A stretch of 64,000 bases of DNA. Source: an uncultured Lachnospiraceae bacterium (GTDB lineage Bacteria > Bacillota > Clostridia > Lachnospirales > Lachnospiraceae). Of the stretch, positions 1 through 7,762 are shown piece after piece. Both the position numbers and the translations under genes were made by a program. The stretch spans positions 1-64,000 of the forward strand of contig CAJUHR010000013.1 in the NCBI GenBank assembly GCA_910586255.1, written 5' to 3'. The notes under the pieces are model-generated. The model ran no database searches and was not told the DNA's origin. It saw nothing but the letters and a program-made list of their open reading frames with translations. Numbering within the stretch: position 1 is the first letter of the stretch; every line of letters starts with the position of its first letter.

Positions 1-170
1 CAGTGACTTGTCGTCAGTTTCCTAACTTGACATTCGCTCCACGGAAAACCTGCCTCTCATCGGGCAGCAACCTCGCGCTTCATCGCTATCATGTCACAGC
101 GTTCCTATATTAGCATGGGCCGAAAGAAATTGCAAGCACTTTTTGGAAAAAAACCAAGAAATCAAAAAAA

Positions 171-200
171 CGCATGGCTCCGCAATATCCGAGCCATGCG
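171..200 (-). terminator. Rho-independent terminator of the wall-repeat protein gene
   Basis: A perfect 10-bp inverted repeat (171-180 with 191-200) with a 10-nt loop. Read on the minus strand it is followed by a run of seven T, and it lies 30 bp after the stop codon of the minus-strand gene ending at 230. Confidence 0.8.
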
Positions 201-229
201 CTCCCTTTTAAATCAGCCTGTCATGAGGC

Positions 230-1615
230 TTAATTGTAGTAATCCCACTCCGGTTCCTCCGGAGGTGTGTAGGTCTTACCCTCCACATCCTCCCCGTCCT
301 CCTGCAGCAGTATTCCGCCGCTGTTTGTCTTGTACTTGACACCGTCACGATCCTTTACCGTAGTGTTCTTGGCAATCTTTCCGGAGGAATTGACCACATA
401 GTGCTTCACATTATTTCCGCTCCAGATGCTGAACACCTGATACTTGCTTCCCGAATCGGCCTTTTGAACCTTTCCCATATAATATAGGTAGTTATCGTAC
501 ACGCCTGTATATCCCTTGCCGTTGGCGCTGAAATAATACTGGCAGGTGCTGCCGCTCTCGTCAATATTCTGCTTTCCCTTAAGCATGGAGCTCTGGGCGC
601 GGGTTCCGAAGTAATAGGCCGTGTAATCACTCTCATCCTTGTCCGTATAAACCTTCTGAAGCCCGTAAACCGGAACGCCGTTGTCGTCAAACAGATAAGT
701 ATTGCCGTTGATCTTTACCAGATCGCCGACATTGGCAGAGCCCTTAGGCGGTCCCACCTTGGGAACTCCCTTATTGGAAAAATAAAACCACTCCACATCA
801 TGCTCATAATTGTTCTGAAGGTGCTCCGGCGGCTCTGTGGAATACCACCCCACTCTCACCTGTCCGGTGGGATCCACATATCGGTAATCTGCAATATTGT
901 CCGACTCGTCTCCGTTGGTGCAGCTCCATCCGGTCTGCATGGCGCCGTCCTCTGCCAGGCTGTAGTAGACACCGTTAATCTTTTTTAGCTGCAGCTGGTC
1001 CCCATTGTCCTTGGGCACTACCTTCTTTCCATTGGCGGAAAAATAGTACCAGTGCTTTCCGTCATTTTCATCCTCAGAATAGGGGCCGTAGTCGTAATAG
1101 TCCTGCTCTTCCTCGTCATCCGGTGAATACAGCCGCTGCCAGCCGGTTACCATGACGCCGTTGCTGTCACAATAGTACATATTTTCCAGTATCCATCCGG
1201 TCTCCATGGCGCCCATATCTCCGAAGTGATACCAGTTGTTGTTGATCTTTTCCCACTTATCCTTGACCGCCTTGCCGCTCTGGTTAAAATAATACCACTC
1301 GGTCTGATTGCCGGAATAGCTGCTGTTGTCCACCTGAAGCCACTGGCCTGCATACATAATGCCGTCCGGCCCCACGTAGTAATCATCATTGTCCACCCAG
1401 GAGCTGACTGCCATCACGCCATTGCTGTTTAAATATCTCCAATATCCGTCACCGCCCTTGCGCCAGGCATTGTAAAGGCGGCTGCCGTTTGCGCTGTAGT
1501 ATACCCAATTTCCGCCTTCCTGGGCCCATCCCTCTGCTGCCATGGCAGAGATTCCCACACTGCCCAGGGTCATAGCCGCAGCAAGGGCTAAGACTGCCAA
1601 ACCACGTTTTCTCAT
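230..1615 (-). CDS. Secreted choline-binding-type cell-wall repeat protein
   Basis: A 461-residue exported protein. Residues 1-26 form a signal peptide (MRKR, a hydrophobic Ala/Leu-rich core, then AMA-AEGW). Nearly all of the mature protein is built of about a dozen aromatic/glycine repeats of the type GxWYYF..NG..xxGW, the fold known from choline-binding and glucan-binding repeats that dock proteins on wall polymers. No separate catalytic domain is visible, so it may be a pure wall-associated protein or an adhesin. Repeats are irregular, with acidic inserts such as DDEEEQDYYDYG near residue 165. The C-terminus ends in an acidic, Pro/Tyr-rich tail. It is monocistronic, with a strong terminator right behind it. 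The family is clear; the ligand is not. Confidence 0.85.
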   Translation of the reverse strand: MRKRGLAVLALAAAMTLGSVGISAMAAEGWAQEGGNWVYYSANGSRLYNAWRKGGDGYWRYLNSNGVMAVSSWVDNDDYYVGPDGIMYAGQWLQVDNSSYSGNQTEWYYFNQSGKAVKDKWEKINNNWYHFGDMGAMETGWILENMYYCDSNGVMVTGWQRLYSPDDEEEQDYYDYGPYSEDENDGKHWYYFSANGKKVVPKDNGDQLQLKKINGVYYSLAEDGAMQTGWSCTNGDESDNIADYRYVDPTGQVRVGWYSTEPPEHLQNNYEHDVEWFYFSNKGVPKVGPPKGSANVGDLVKINGNTYLFDDNGVPVYGLQKVYTDKDESDYTAYYFGTRAQSSMLKGKQNIDESGSTCQYYFSANGKGYTGVYDNYLYYMGKVQKADSGSKYQVFSIWSGNNVKHYVVNSSGKIAKNTTVKDRDGVKYKTNSGGILLQEDGEDVEGKTYTPPEEPEWDYYN

Positions 1616-1672
1616 AATGCCACTCCTTTTAACTCATAATCAGCCTTTCGGTTCAGCCGTGGCAGATGTCTT

Positions 1673-1703
1673 GTAACAGTTGAGGCAATCCCAAAACCGC
1701 TAC
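1673..1703 (-). repeat. Diverged copy of the ~33-bp palindromic repeat (family 1)
   Basis: Read on the minus strand it has arms GTAGCGGTTTT and CAACTGTTAC around a GGGATTGC-like centre. It resembles the copies at 7720, 13849, 18364 and 38538 but is the weakest match, and it lies in the divergent promoter region instead of behind a gene. Confidence 0.4.
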
Positions 1704-1799
1704 AATACCTCCCCTTCTGCCTACCTTCCATTTTAGCAAGATATGGATAATTATTCAACCCGATTTTCCGTAATTTATCTAACGATTCTCTTACAAATC

Positions 1800-1829
1800 T
1801 TGACGTCCGGGCAGGACACCCTCTATAAT
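1800..1829 (+). promoter_or_regulatory. Sigma-A-type promoter of the methyltransferase gene
   Basis: TTGACG (1800-1805) and TATAAT (1824-1829) with an 18-bp spacer, about 60 bp before the ATG at 1891. Confidence 0.7.
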
Positions 1830-1890
1830 GTATCCAGACTAACAGAGCGCCGCCTCAAAAGCAGCGGCGGCCGGAAAGGCTGGTTCTGCT

Positions 1891-2754
1891 ATGTGGATTG
1901 CAGATTATTGGAAAGATTATCAGGTCATAGACTGTTCAAAAGGAGAAAAGCTGGAACGCTGGGGCGATTATCTGCTGATACGGCCGGATCCTCAGGTCAT
2001 CTGGGACACTCCCCGGACCCACAAGGGGTGGAAACGGCCCAACGCCCACTATCACCGCAGCATGAAAGGCGGCGGTGAATGGGAGTTTTTCGATCTGCCA
2101 AATCAATGGGCCATTGACTACAAAGGGCTGACATTTAATCTGAAGCCCTTCAGCTTCAAGCACACCGGCCTCTTTCCCGAACAGGCGGTCAACTGGGACT
2201 GGTGCCAAAATAAAATCAAAAACGCCGGGCGTCCCATAAAAGTCTTAAACCTGTTTGCCTACACCGGCGGAGCCACCATCGCGGCCGCCGCTGCCGGGGC
2301 AACTGTCACTCATGTGGATGCCTCCAAGGGCATGGTAGGATGGGCAAAGGAAAACGCCCTTTCCTCCGGTCTGGAAAATGCTCCTGTCCGCTGGCTGGTG
2401 GATGACTGCGTGAAATTTGCAGAGCGGGAAATCCGCCGCGGCAATCACTATGACGCCATTATCATGGATCCCCCCTCCTACGGCCGGGGCCCAAAAGGGG
2501 AGATCTGGAAAATCGAGGACTGCATCCATCCTCTGATCGGCCTGTGCGCCCGGCTTTTGTCAGACAAGCCCTTATTTTTCCTGGTAAATTCCTACACCAC
2601 CGGCCTGGCTCCCTCTGTGCTCACCTACATGCTGTCCATAGAGCTTTGCCCCCGGTACGGCGGGCAGGTTCAGGGGGAGGAGATCGGACTTCCCGTACAG
2701 GAATCGGGACTGTTTCTGCCCTGCGGAGCTTCCGGCCGCTGGGAGAGGCTATAG
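1891..2754 (+). CDS. Class I SAM-dependent methyltransferase (RlmI/RlmK-like)
   Basis: A 287-residue methyltransferase of the COG1092 type, which methylates rRNA bases. Motif I is seen as LNLFAYTGGATIAAAAAGA (about residues 113-131), followed by an acidic SAM ribose ligand (HVDASKGMV) and the catalytic DPPSYGRG motif near residue 195, typical of this N- or C5-methyltransferase group. It lacks an N-terminal PUA domain found in full RlmI, so it is a short form. A good promoter lies at 1800-1829; the ribosome site before the ATG is weak. It converges on the AEC transporter gene, and the two stop regions overlap by 6 bp. The exact RNA target cannot be told from sequence alone. Confidence 0.85.
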   Translation: MWIADYWKDYQVIDCSKGEKLERWGDYLLIRPDPQVIWDTPRTHKGWKRPNAHYHRSMKGGGEWEFFDLPNQWAIDYKGLTFNLKPFSFKHTGLFPEQAVNWDWCQNKIKNAGRPIKVLNLFAYTGGATIAAAAAGATVTHVDASKGMVGWAKENALSSGLENAPVRWLVDDCVKFAEREIRRGNHYDAIIMDPPSYGRGPKGEIWKIEDCIHPLIGLCARLLSDKPLFFLVNSYTTGLAPSVLTYMLSIELCPRYGGQVQGEEIGLPVQESGLFLPCGASGRWERL

Positions 2755-3672
2755 CATCCAGCCTGCCAAAAGCACCGTGAAAGGAATGGTCACCAGAGAC
2801 AAAACCGTTGTTATAATAAACAGCTCCGATGCGTAATTGCTGTTCTTATTATATTGAAGGGCAAACATGGAGCAGGTGGCGGCCGTAGGGCAGGCAATGG
2901 CAATCACAATCGTCATCCGATAGATCTGTGGAACAGGCACCAAGGACAAAAACAGAATACTGACCCCCGGAATCAGAATCAGCTTTATAAAGGAAATGTA
3001 GTAAGCTCTCGCCTTTTTCAGGGCAGCCAGAAGATTCCCCTCCGCCAGGCTGCAGCCCGCCACCAGCATGGCCAGGGGAGTATTCATATCCCCTACCATT
3101 TTAAGAGGTGAGGCAAGGATTTCCGGCAGACGGATTCGGAAAAGAAAGAATACAATCCCCAGTCCAATGGCCACTGTGGCGGGCTGAATAAAATTTTTCA
3201 TAGCCATTTTTGCTTCCATGGTTCCCCGCATAATCGCCTGACCGTGGGACCAGATGATCAGATTCAGCGTTGTAATATAGGCTGTCAGGTAAAACACGCC
3301 TTCCATCCCCAAAATCCCGTTAATTAGGGGAATTCCGATAAACCCGCAGTTTGCATAGATGGCTGCCATCTGTTCAACGGCCTCATCCTCCCGCTTTTTC
3401 AGGGGAAGCAGCAGGTTCACCAAAAAAATGGTCCAGACAAAGCTTGCTATGGACAGCACCATGATAATCAAAAGTCCCCGAAGCCGTTCGGATTCATATT
3501 CGATCTGATAGGCCATAAACAGCATGGCAGGCGATATAATTTTTAAAAGCATTCCCGACATCCGTTTGTTTGCGGCGCTGTCCATGATCTTCCAGCGGAA
3601 GGCAGTCGCTCCGGCCAGCATAATCAAAAACATCTCCGTAATTTTTTCCACCGTTACAAGTGCCAGCTCCAT
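2749..3672 (-). CDS. AEC-family (auxin efflux carrier type) transporter
   Basis: A 307-residue integral membrane protein with about ten hydrophobic segments in two halves, the layout of the AEC/Mem_trans family. Bacterial members move malonate, malate and other small organic acids. Recognisable features are the N-terminal MLAGATAFRWKIMDSAANKRMSGMLLKIISP segment region, the GFIGIPLINGILGMEGVFYLT segment with its conserved N-G-P type helix break, and the ACPTAATCSMFALQYN segment near the C-terminus. No neighbouring metabolic gene indicates the substrate. The gene converges on the methyltransferase with a 6-bp overlap of the 3' ends, and no terminator separates them. Confidence 0.85.
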   Translation of the reverse strand: MELALVTVEKITEMFLIMLAGATAFRWKIMDSAANKRMSGMLLKIISPAMLFMAYQIEYESERLRGLLIIMVLSIASFVWTIFLVNLLLPLKKREDEAVEQMAAIYANCGFIGIPLINGILGMEGVFYLTAYITTLNLIIWSHGQAIMRGTMEAKMAMKNFIQPATVAIGLGIVFFLFRIRLPEILASPLKMVGDMNTPLAMLVAGCSLAEGNLLAALKKARAYYISFIKLILIPGVSILFLSLVPVPQIYRMTIVIAIACPTAATCSMFALQYNKNSNYASELFIITTVLSLVTIPFTVLLAGWML

Positions 3673-3690
3673 CTTTCCTTCCCCTTTCTT

Positions 3691-3724
3691 AGTAACAGCT
3701 TCGCTTCCCCCTTAAACCGTTGCT
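3691..3724 (-). repeat. Diverged ~33-bp palindromic repeat (family 1), behind mscL
   Basis: On the minus strand the arms read AGCAACGGTTTAAGGGGG and GCGAAGCTGTTACT. It starts 8 bp after the mscL stop codon, the same placement as other copies of the family. The match is weaker than that of the 13849, 18364 and 38538 copies. Confidence 0.5.
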
Positions 3725-3731
3725 TCTCCCC

Positions 3732-4142
3732 TTACGCCTCCTCGTCCAGCCGGGATGTACAGTGGCCGCAGCGGGTAGCCTCTAAGGGAATCTCACTTTT
3801 GCAAAACGGACAGAGCTTTGTCGTGGGCGCGGCCGGGGCCTCCGGCTCTTTCTTCTTTCCGATTCCCGCCGCCTTGTTCACCACTTTCATGAGGCAGAAC
3901 AAAATAAATGCCATGATAATAAAATTCACCACAGAGGACAGAAACGCCGATACGAATCCAGCCACATCCTGCAGGGTGTACGCCGCATGGCCGGTGCAGA
4001 CATTTAAAATCGGATTAATAAAATTGTCGGTCAGGGATGTGACAATACCGGAAAAGGCGCCTCCGATAATCACGCCGATGGCCATGTCCATCACATTTCC
4101 CCGGAGGGCAAATGCCTGGAATTCTTTCATAAACTTTCTCAT
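3732..4142 (-). CDS. mscL: Large-conductance mechanosensitive channel MscL with zinc-ribbon tail
   Basis: A 136-residue channel that opens under membrane tension to release solutes after hypo-osmotic shock. The N-terminal amphipathic helix and first membrane helix are canonical (FALRGNVMDMAIGVIIGGAFSG), followed by a short loop and the second helix (VNFIIMAFILFCLMKVVNK). The C-terminus is not the usual helical bundle alone: it carries CPFC and CGHC pairs (about residues 112-128), which should bind zinc as a small ribbon. Such tails are known from MscL of some anaerobes. The start is supported by an AGGAGGTAGTGT sequence just before the ATG. The gene is monocistronic. Confidence 0.93.
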   Translation of the reverse strand: MRKFMKEFQAFALRGNVMDMAIGVIIGGAFSGIVTSLTDNFINPILNVCTGHAAYTLQDVAGFVSAFLSSVVNFIIMAFILFCLMKVVNKAAGIGKKKEPEAPAAPTTKLCPFCKSEIPLEATRCGHCTSRLDEEA

Positions 4143-4240
4143 ACACTACCTCCTGTATTTTTCATTGCCTTAGAGTGAGTTTCGTTCTCAAGCTTATCAT
4201 AATCCTACAATAGTTTCAATTAATATCCCACAATACTATT

Positions 4241-4927
4241 GCGGATATTAATGCAGAACATCAGGGAGCCATATCCATCGGTATAACTCCGACCAGGGGA
4301 CGGTATGTACTTCCCCATGTTTTACCTGCTTTCCGTATGTTGTATCCTAAATATAAAATCAGTATTTTAGAGGACGGTATTTCTGCTTTGAATCAGGCCA
4401 TGGATTCCGGACAAATCACATTGGCACTCTATACGGTTTTTGACAGCTTCCGTCCTCATCTTGTCTACGAAAAAATATGTCAGGAAGAAGTTGTCCTTTG
4501 CATTTCTCCCAAAAATCCTGCTGCCCATTTTGTCAAAAATGTACCTAATCAACGTCATCCATGGATTGATATCAATCGGCTTGGAAACGAATTATTTTTT
4601 ATGGTAGACGAAAAATTCCGAACCAGAAAAATCGCAGATCGGATTCTGTCACAATCTTTAATCCGCCCGCAAAGCATCATCCTACAAAATGTAGAAACCG
4701 CTCTTTCTCTGACAGCCTCCGGTATTGGTGTCTGCTTTTGCACTGATATGTGCCAAACATTTTTTGACTCCTCCAAGCCCTTACTCTTTTGTTCCGTAGG
4801 CAAGGAAAAAAATTTATGGGATTTTGTAATCTCATATAGAAATGATTGTTATCTTTCCAACGCCACGCAAAAATTTATAGACCTGACCAAACAAGCTTTT
4901 AAAAGCTCACAGAATAATTTTCTGTAA
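4241..4927 (+). pseudogene. 5'-truncated LysR-family regulator (effector domain only)
   Basis: The open frame encodes a LysR substrate-binding domain without the DNA-binding head. In-frame residues before the first ATG (4337) already belong to the family: GAISIGITPTRGRYVLPHVL, encoded from 4265, is the classic start of the effector domain. The frame is closed upstream by TAG at 4211, and no winged helix-turn-helix is encoded in the remaining space before mscL. The rest runs normally to the second half (LIRPQSIILQNVETALSLTA..GIGVC). The ATG at 4337 lies inside the domain, so a stable product is doubtful. This looks like the remnant of a deletion that joined mscL to the back of a LysR gene. Lower GC than its neighbours. 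Confidence 0.75.
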
Positions 4928-5034
4928 AACAGTTTTGTCTCATGTTTCCATTCTATAATCAATACATTAGTTATAAAAATATCAAAAATACTATATGATC
5001 TAATGCATCAATGAGATATGGAGGAAATGCGAAA

Positions 5035-5259
5035 ATGACCTGTCCGCAAACCTATGAAGCGCATAGAAAAAGCCGTTTAATCCAATACTGGCTCCACCAA
5101 AAGCACGGCTTTCACAATCAAAATTTCGACACTGCCAAAAGCCGTGATGTATTGTCGTCTCAGTCGGATCAAATGCAGAAATTATTCCAAATTCTTCAGC
5201 ATACCCCCAACGAGGCAGACCGTAAGGAAGCTTCTCCGGAAAATACAGACGCTCTTTGA
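5035..5259 (+). pseudogene. Decayed duplicate of a small Cro/CI-type HTH protein
   Basis: A 74-residue frame that aligns end to end with the 73-residue HTH protein encoded 360 bp downstream: KSRLIQYWLHQKHGFHNQNF against EKRLTKYWLHKRLGLSYQNF, and KLFQILQHTPNE against KLCRILQCTPND. The upstream DNA is duplicated as well: both genes follow the string ATGAGATATGGAGGA. The recognition-helix region (FDTAKSRDVLSSQSDQ) has lost the family pattern and the C-terminal DIFQFL motif is broken. I chose the ATG at 5035 because it matches the start of the intact copy; an upstream in-frame ATG at 5011 lies in the shared leader. It is probably non-functional as a DNA binder. Confidence 0.6.
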
Positions 5260-5393
5260 CATATCATCCAATCACAGGACTCTAATGTTTTCATTAGATA
5301 ATGTTATTGTTATCCAACTTTTAGATTAGTTATGAGAAATCGGAAAATATTGTATTATCTCATGTATAAATGAGATATGGAGGAATGTGATCA

Positions 5394-5615
5394 ATGCTTC
5401 GTCTGCGCGTTCTGGAAATCCTGAAGGAGAAAAGGCTCACTAAATACTGGCTGCACAAAAGACTGGGCCTTAGCTATCAGAATTTCAACAAAATGGTAAA
5501 TAACGAAACCCGGTCCATCCAATATGATAATTTGGAAAAGCTATGTCGGATTCTTCAATGTACTCCCAATGATATTTTTCAATTTCTTCCCGATGAACCG
5601 GAAGATGATGCATAG
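5394..5615 (+). CDS. Small Cro/CI-type helix-turn-helix regulator
   Basis: A 73-residue single-domain DNA-binding protein of the YozG/HTH_26 type. Helices can be followed as LRVLEILKEKRLTKYWLHKRLG (helix 1-2), SYQNFNKMVNNET (recognition helix), SIQYDNLEKLCRILQCTPNDIFQFLPD (helices 4-5). The sequence TPNDIFQF is the usual end of this family. The start has GGAGG 12 nt ahead. Immediately upstream lies a decayed tandem copy with the same leader. It precedes the ABC ATPase gene by 140 bp, so it may regulate that gene, though nothing in the sequence proves it. Confidence 0.85.
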   Translation: MLRLRVLEILKEKRLTKYWLHKRLGLSYQNFNKMVNNETRSIQYDNLEKLCRILQCTPNDIFQFLPDEPEDDA

Positions 5616-5756
5616 AGTATTTTGCAATTCTTGATTATCCTGTATATAGCCGGCTGTCAAGGGATAGCCTTCTTGTTGTGTATCCGTCTATCTTTCTAAC
5701 ACCCCTGTCTTTCCCTTCTCATATCATAAAATATAGTTCCTTCAAGGAGGCAATCC

Positions 5757-6554
5757 ATGAATCAGAAACTAAAGGTCTGCGGGGTCAGCTATTCCTACCA
5801 CTCTCCGGAAGGAGAAACCCCAGCCCTCTCCCATATATCCTTCACAGTCCCGTCCGGAGAGTTTCTCGCCGTGGTCGGTCCCTCCGGCTGCGGCAAATCC
5901 ACCCTCCTCTCTTTGCTGTGCGGACTTATAAAGCCGGAGGAAGGCTCGATTTTTATAGACGATATTCCCGTTGGGGAGGATTCTGGAAACGGACACGCCA
6001 AAATCGGCTACATGCTGCAGAAAGATCACTTGTTTGAGTGGCGCACCATCTATGACAATGCGGCCCTGGGGCTGGAAATCCAAAAAAAGCTCAATGTCCG
6101 GTCCCGCCGGGAGCTTTCCCGCATGCTCAACACCTACGGCCTGGGAGGCTTCGAGCATGCCCGTCCCTCCGAGCTGTCTGGAGGTATGCGTCAGCGGGCC
6201 GCCCTCATTCGCACCCTTGCACTGAAACCGGATCTGCTTCTCTTAGACGAGCCCTTCTCCGCCCTGGATTATCAGACCCGTCTGGCCGTGTGTGACGATA
6301 TCAGCGGCATTATCCGCAGAACCGGCAAAACGGCGATTCTGATCACCCATGACTTGTCGGAAGCTATCAGCGTGGCGGACCGGATCCTAATTCTTTCCAG
6401 CCGGCCCGGCCGGATCAAGGCCATTCTCCCGGTAGATTTCCCGCAGGAATATGACAGTCCCTTAAAGCGCAGAAACGCGCAGGATTTTTCCGTGTATTTT
6501 AATAAGGTGTGGAAGCTTTTGCAGGAGAATTATACCGAAAATATCAAAAGATAA
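5757..6554 (+). CDS. ABC transporter ATPase, nitrate/sulfonate/taurine type (SsuB/TauB-like)
   Basis: A 265-residue ATPase that would drive import of a small oxyanion, sulfonate or pyrimidine precursor. Walker A is GPSGCGKST (about residues 40-48), the Q-loop is MLQKDHLFEW, the signature is LSGGMRQRAALIR, and Walker B is LLLLDEPFSALD with the switch His in ITHDLSEA. The Q-loop DHLFEWRT pattern and the QEYD region near the C-terminus fit the SsuB/TauB/ThiZ group. AAGGAGG precedes the ATG. Its likely permease is encoded convergently at 6741-7541 instead of downstream, and no periplasmic-type binding protein is encoded nearby, which is unusual for this class. Confidence 0.88.
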   Translation: MNQKLKVCGVSYSYHSPEGETPALSHISFTVPSGEFLAVVGPSGCGKSTLLSLLCGLIKPEEGSIFIDDIPVGEDSGNGHAKIGYMLQKDHLFEWRTIYDNAALGLEIQKKLNVRSRRELSRMLNTYGLGGFEHARPSELSGGMRQRAALIRTLALKPDLLLLDEPFSALDYQTRLAVCDDISGIIRRTGKTAILITHDLSEAISVADRILILSSRPGRIKAILPVDFPQEYDSPLKRRNAQDFSVYFNKVWKLLQENYTENIKR

Positions 6555-6563
6555 ACAGAGATC

Positions 6564-6598
6564 GGGGGAGCTGCCCTTAAAAGGGCTGCCGCTCCCCC
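6564..6598 (+). terminator. Hairpin after the ABC ATPase gene
   Basis: GGGGGAG..GCCCTT pairs with AAGGGC..CTCCCCC ten bases after the stop codon. It lacks a T-run, so it may act as a 3' stabiliser or a weak terminator. Confidence 0.5.
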
Positions 6599-6697
6599 AG
6601 AGATGTTGCCTCCTTCAAGCTTCTCCTCTCAATAGATGAATCCGTTTGTTTTTAAAACCAAAAGCAGCATCTGGATATAGTCTGATCTACATAAATA

Positions 6698-6741
6698 AAA
6701 AAATCTTCCGAAAGCCATTGCAGCTTTTCGGAAGATTTTTT
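6698..6741. terminator. Bidirectional terminator between convergent ABC genes
   Basis: A perfect 16-bp inverted repeat, AAAAAATCTTCCGAAA (6698-6713) with its complement (6726-6741). A-run and T-run flank the stem, so it can stop transcription in both directions. Its right arm ends at the stop codon of the permease gene. Confidence 0.85.
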
Positions 6742-7541
6742 CAGGAAGCCTTTTTTTCCAGCCATGAAATGCCCTGGTACAGAGCAGCTGACAGTATACA
6801 GAGGATTACGATGCTCATCATTACCAGATCCAGCTTAAATACCTGGCTCCCATAAATGATCAGATACCCCAGCCCCCGCTGGGCTGCCAGAAACTCTCCG
6901 ATGATCACCCCTACCAGGCACAGCCCGATATTGACCTTCATGTTGCTGATAATCATCGGGACGGAGCCAGGCAGCAGCACCTTTGTCAGCACATCCATCC
7001 TGGTTCCGCCCAGAGATCGGATCAGCTTTATCTTATCCTCATCCATGGAGGCAAACCCATTATGCAGGGTCAATATTGATCCAAACACTGCCACAGATAC
7101 CGCCGCCACCACAATGGTATGCACATGATTGCCCAGCCAGACAATCAGCATGGGAGCCAGAGCTGACTTGGGCAGACTGTTTAGCATCACCAGGTAAGGC
7201 TCCATCACCTCCGAGACACTGCGGCTGGACCAGAGCACCACTGCTGCCAAAAGTCCCAGCGCCACCACCAGTCCGAAGCTGACTAAGGTCTCAAACAAGG
7301 TGATTCCCACATGCCCGAAAATACTTCCATCCCTCACCATTCCCCAAAAACAAAAAAACACCCTGGAGGGAGAGCTGAAAATAAAATCATCGATGATCTT
7401 CAGCCTTGCACAGAGTTCCCACACGGCAAGCAGCAGCACCAAAAGCATTACCCGGATCACCGCCACCTTTCCCCTATGAAATTGTTCTTTCTTTATATAT
7501 TCCTGCTGAGCCGCAGATGGCGTAAGCCTCTCCTGCTCCAT
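6741..7541 (-). CDS. ABC transporter permease, nitrate/sulfonate/taurine type (SsuC/TauC-like)
   Basis: A 266-residue inner-membrane permease with about six transmembrane segments after a charged 28-residue cytoplasmic head. The conserved cytoplasmic EAA loop is visible as KIKLIRSLGGTRMDVLTKVL followed by LPGSVPMI, which contacts the ATPase. ALAPMLIVWLG and GLCLVGVIIGEFLAAQRGLGYLI are the family landmarks of SsuC/TauC. GGGGGAA lies 7 nt before the ATG. It is the natural partner of the ATPase at 5757-6554, though the two genes face each other across a bidirectional terminator and are therefore expressed from separate promoters. No substrate-binding protein gene is adjacent. Confidence 0.85.
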   Translation of the reverse strand: MEQERLTPSAAQQEYIKKEQFHRGKVAVIRVMLLVLLLAVWELCARLKIIDDFIFSSPSRVFFCFWGMVRDGSIFGHVGITLFETLVSFGLVVALGLLAAVVLWSSRSVSEVMEPYLVMLNSLPKSALAPMLIVWLGNHVHTIVVAAVSVAVFGSILTLHNGFASMDEDKIKLIRSLGGTRMDVLTKVLLPGSVPMIISNMKVNIGLCLVGVIIGEFLAAQRGLGYLIIYGSQVFKLDLVMMSIVILCILSAALYQGISWLEKKAS

Positions 7542-7719
7542 AATAATTCCCCCTTATATGGCCCTGTGTTTCACTTAATACTCTACTATATGCAGGAAAT
7601 TGAAACACCGCCACAGTTGTCTGTGGCCTTATTTGGTTCTCTCCATCTGGAAATTTATCCACAAAAAATGCCGGTGTCAGGCACACTGCCTGCTTTTCAC
7701 CGACATTTCGCACACTTGT

Positions 7720-7751
7720 GGTAACAGTCTATATCCCCCTTAGGCTGTTAC
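7720..7751 (-). repeat. ~32-bp palindromic repeat (family 1), behind the yitT-like gene
   Basis: On the plus strand GGTAACAGTCTATATCCC continues to CTGTTAC, an imperfect palindrome 12 bp after the stop codon of the minus-strand YitT-type gene. It shares length, arm sequence and a CCC-containing loop with the copies at 13849, 18364 and 38538. Confidence 0.6.
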
Positions 7752-7762
7752 ATTTTGTATAC

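Noticed and set aside
91..339. 82-codon frame at the left end
   Set aside because: It crosses the terminator of the wall-repeat gene and its 3' end, has no ribosome site and no recognisable content.
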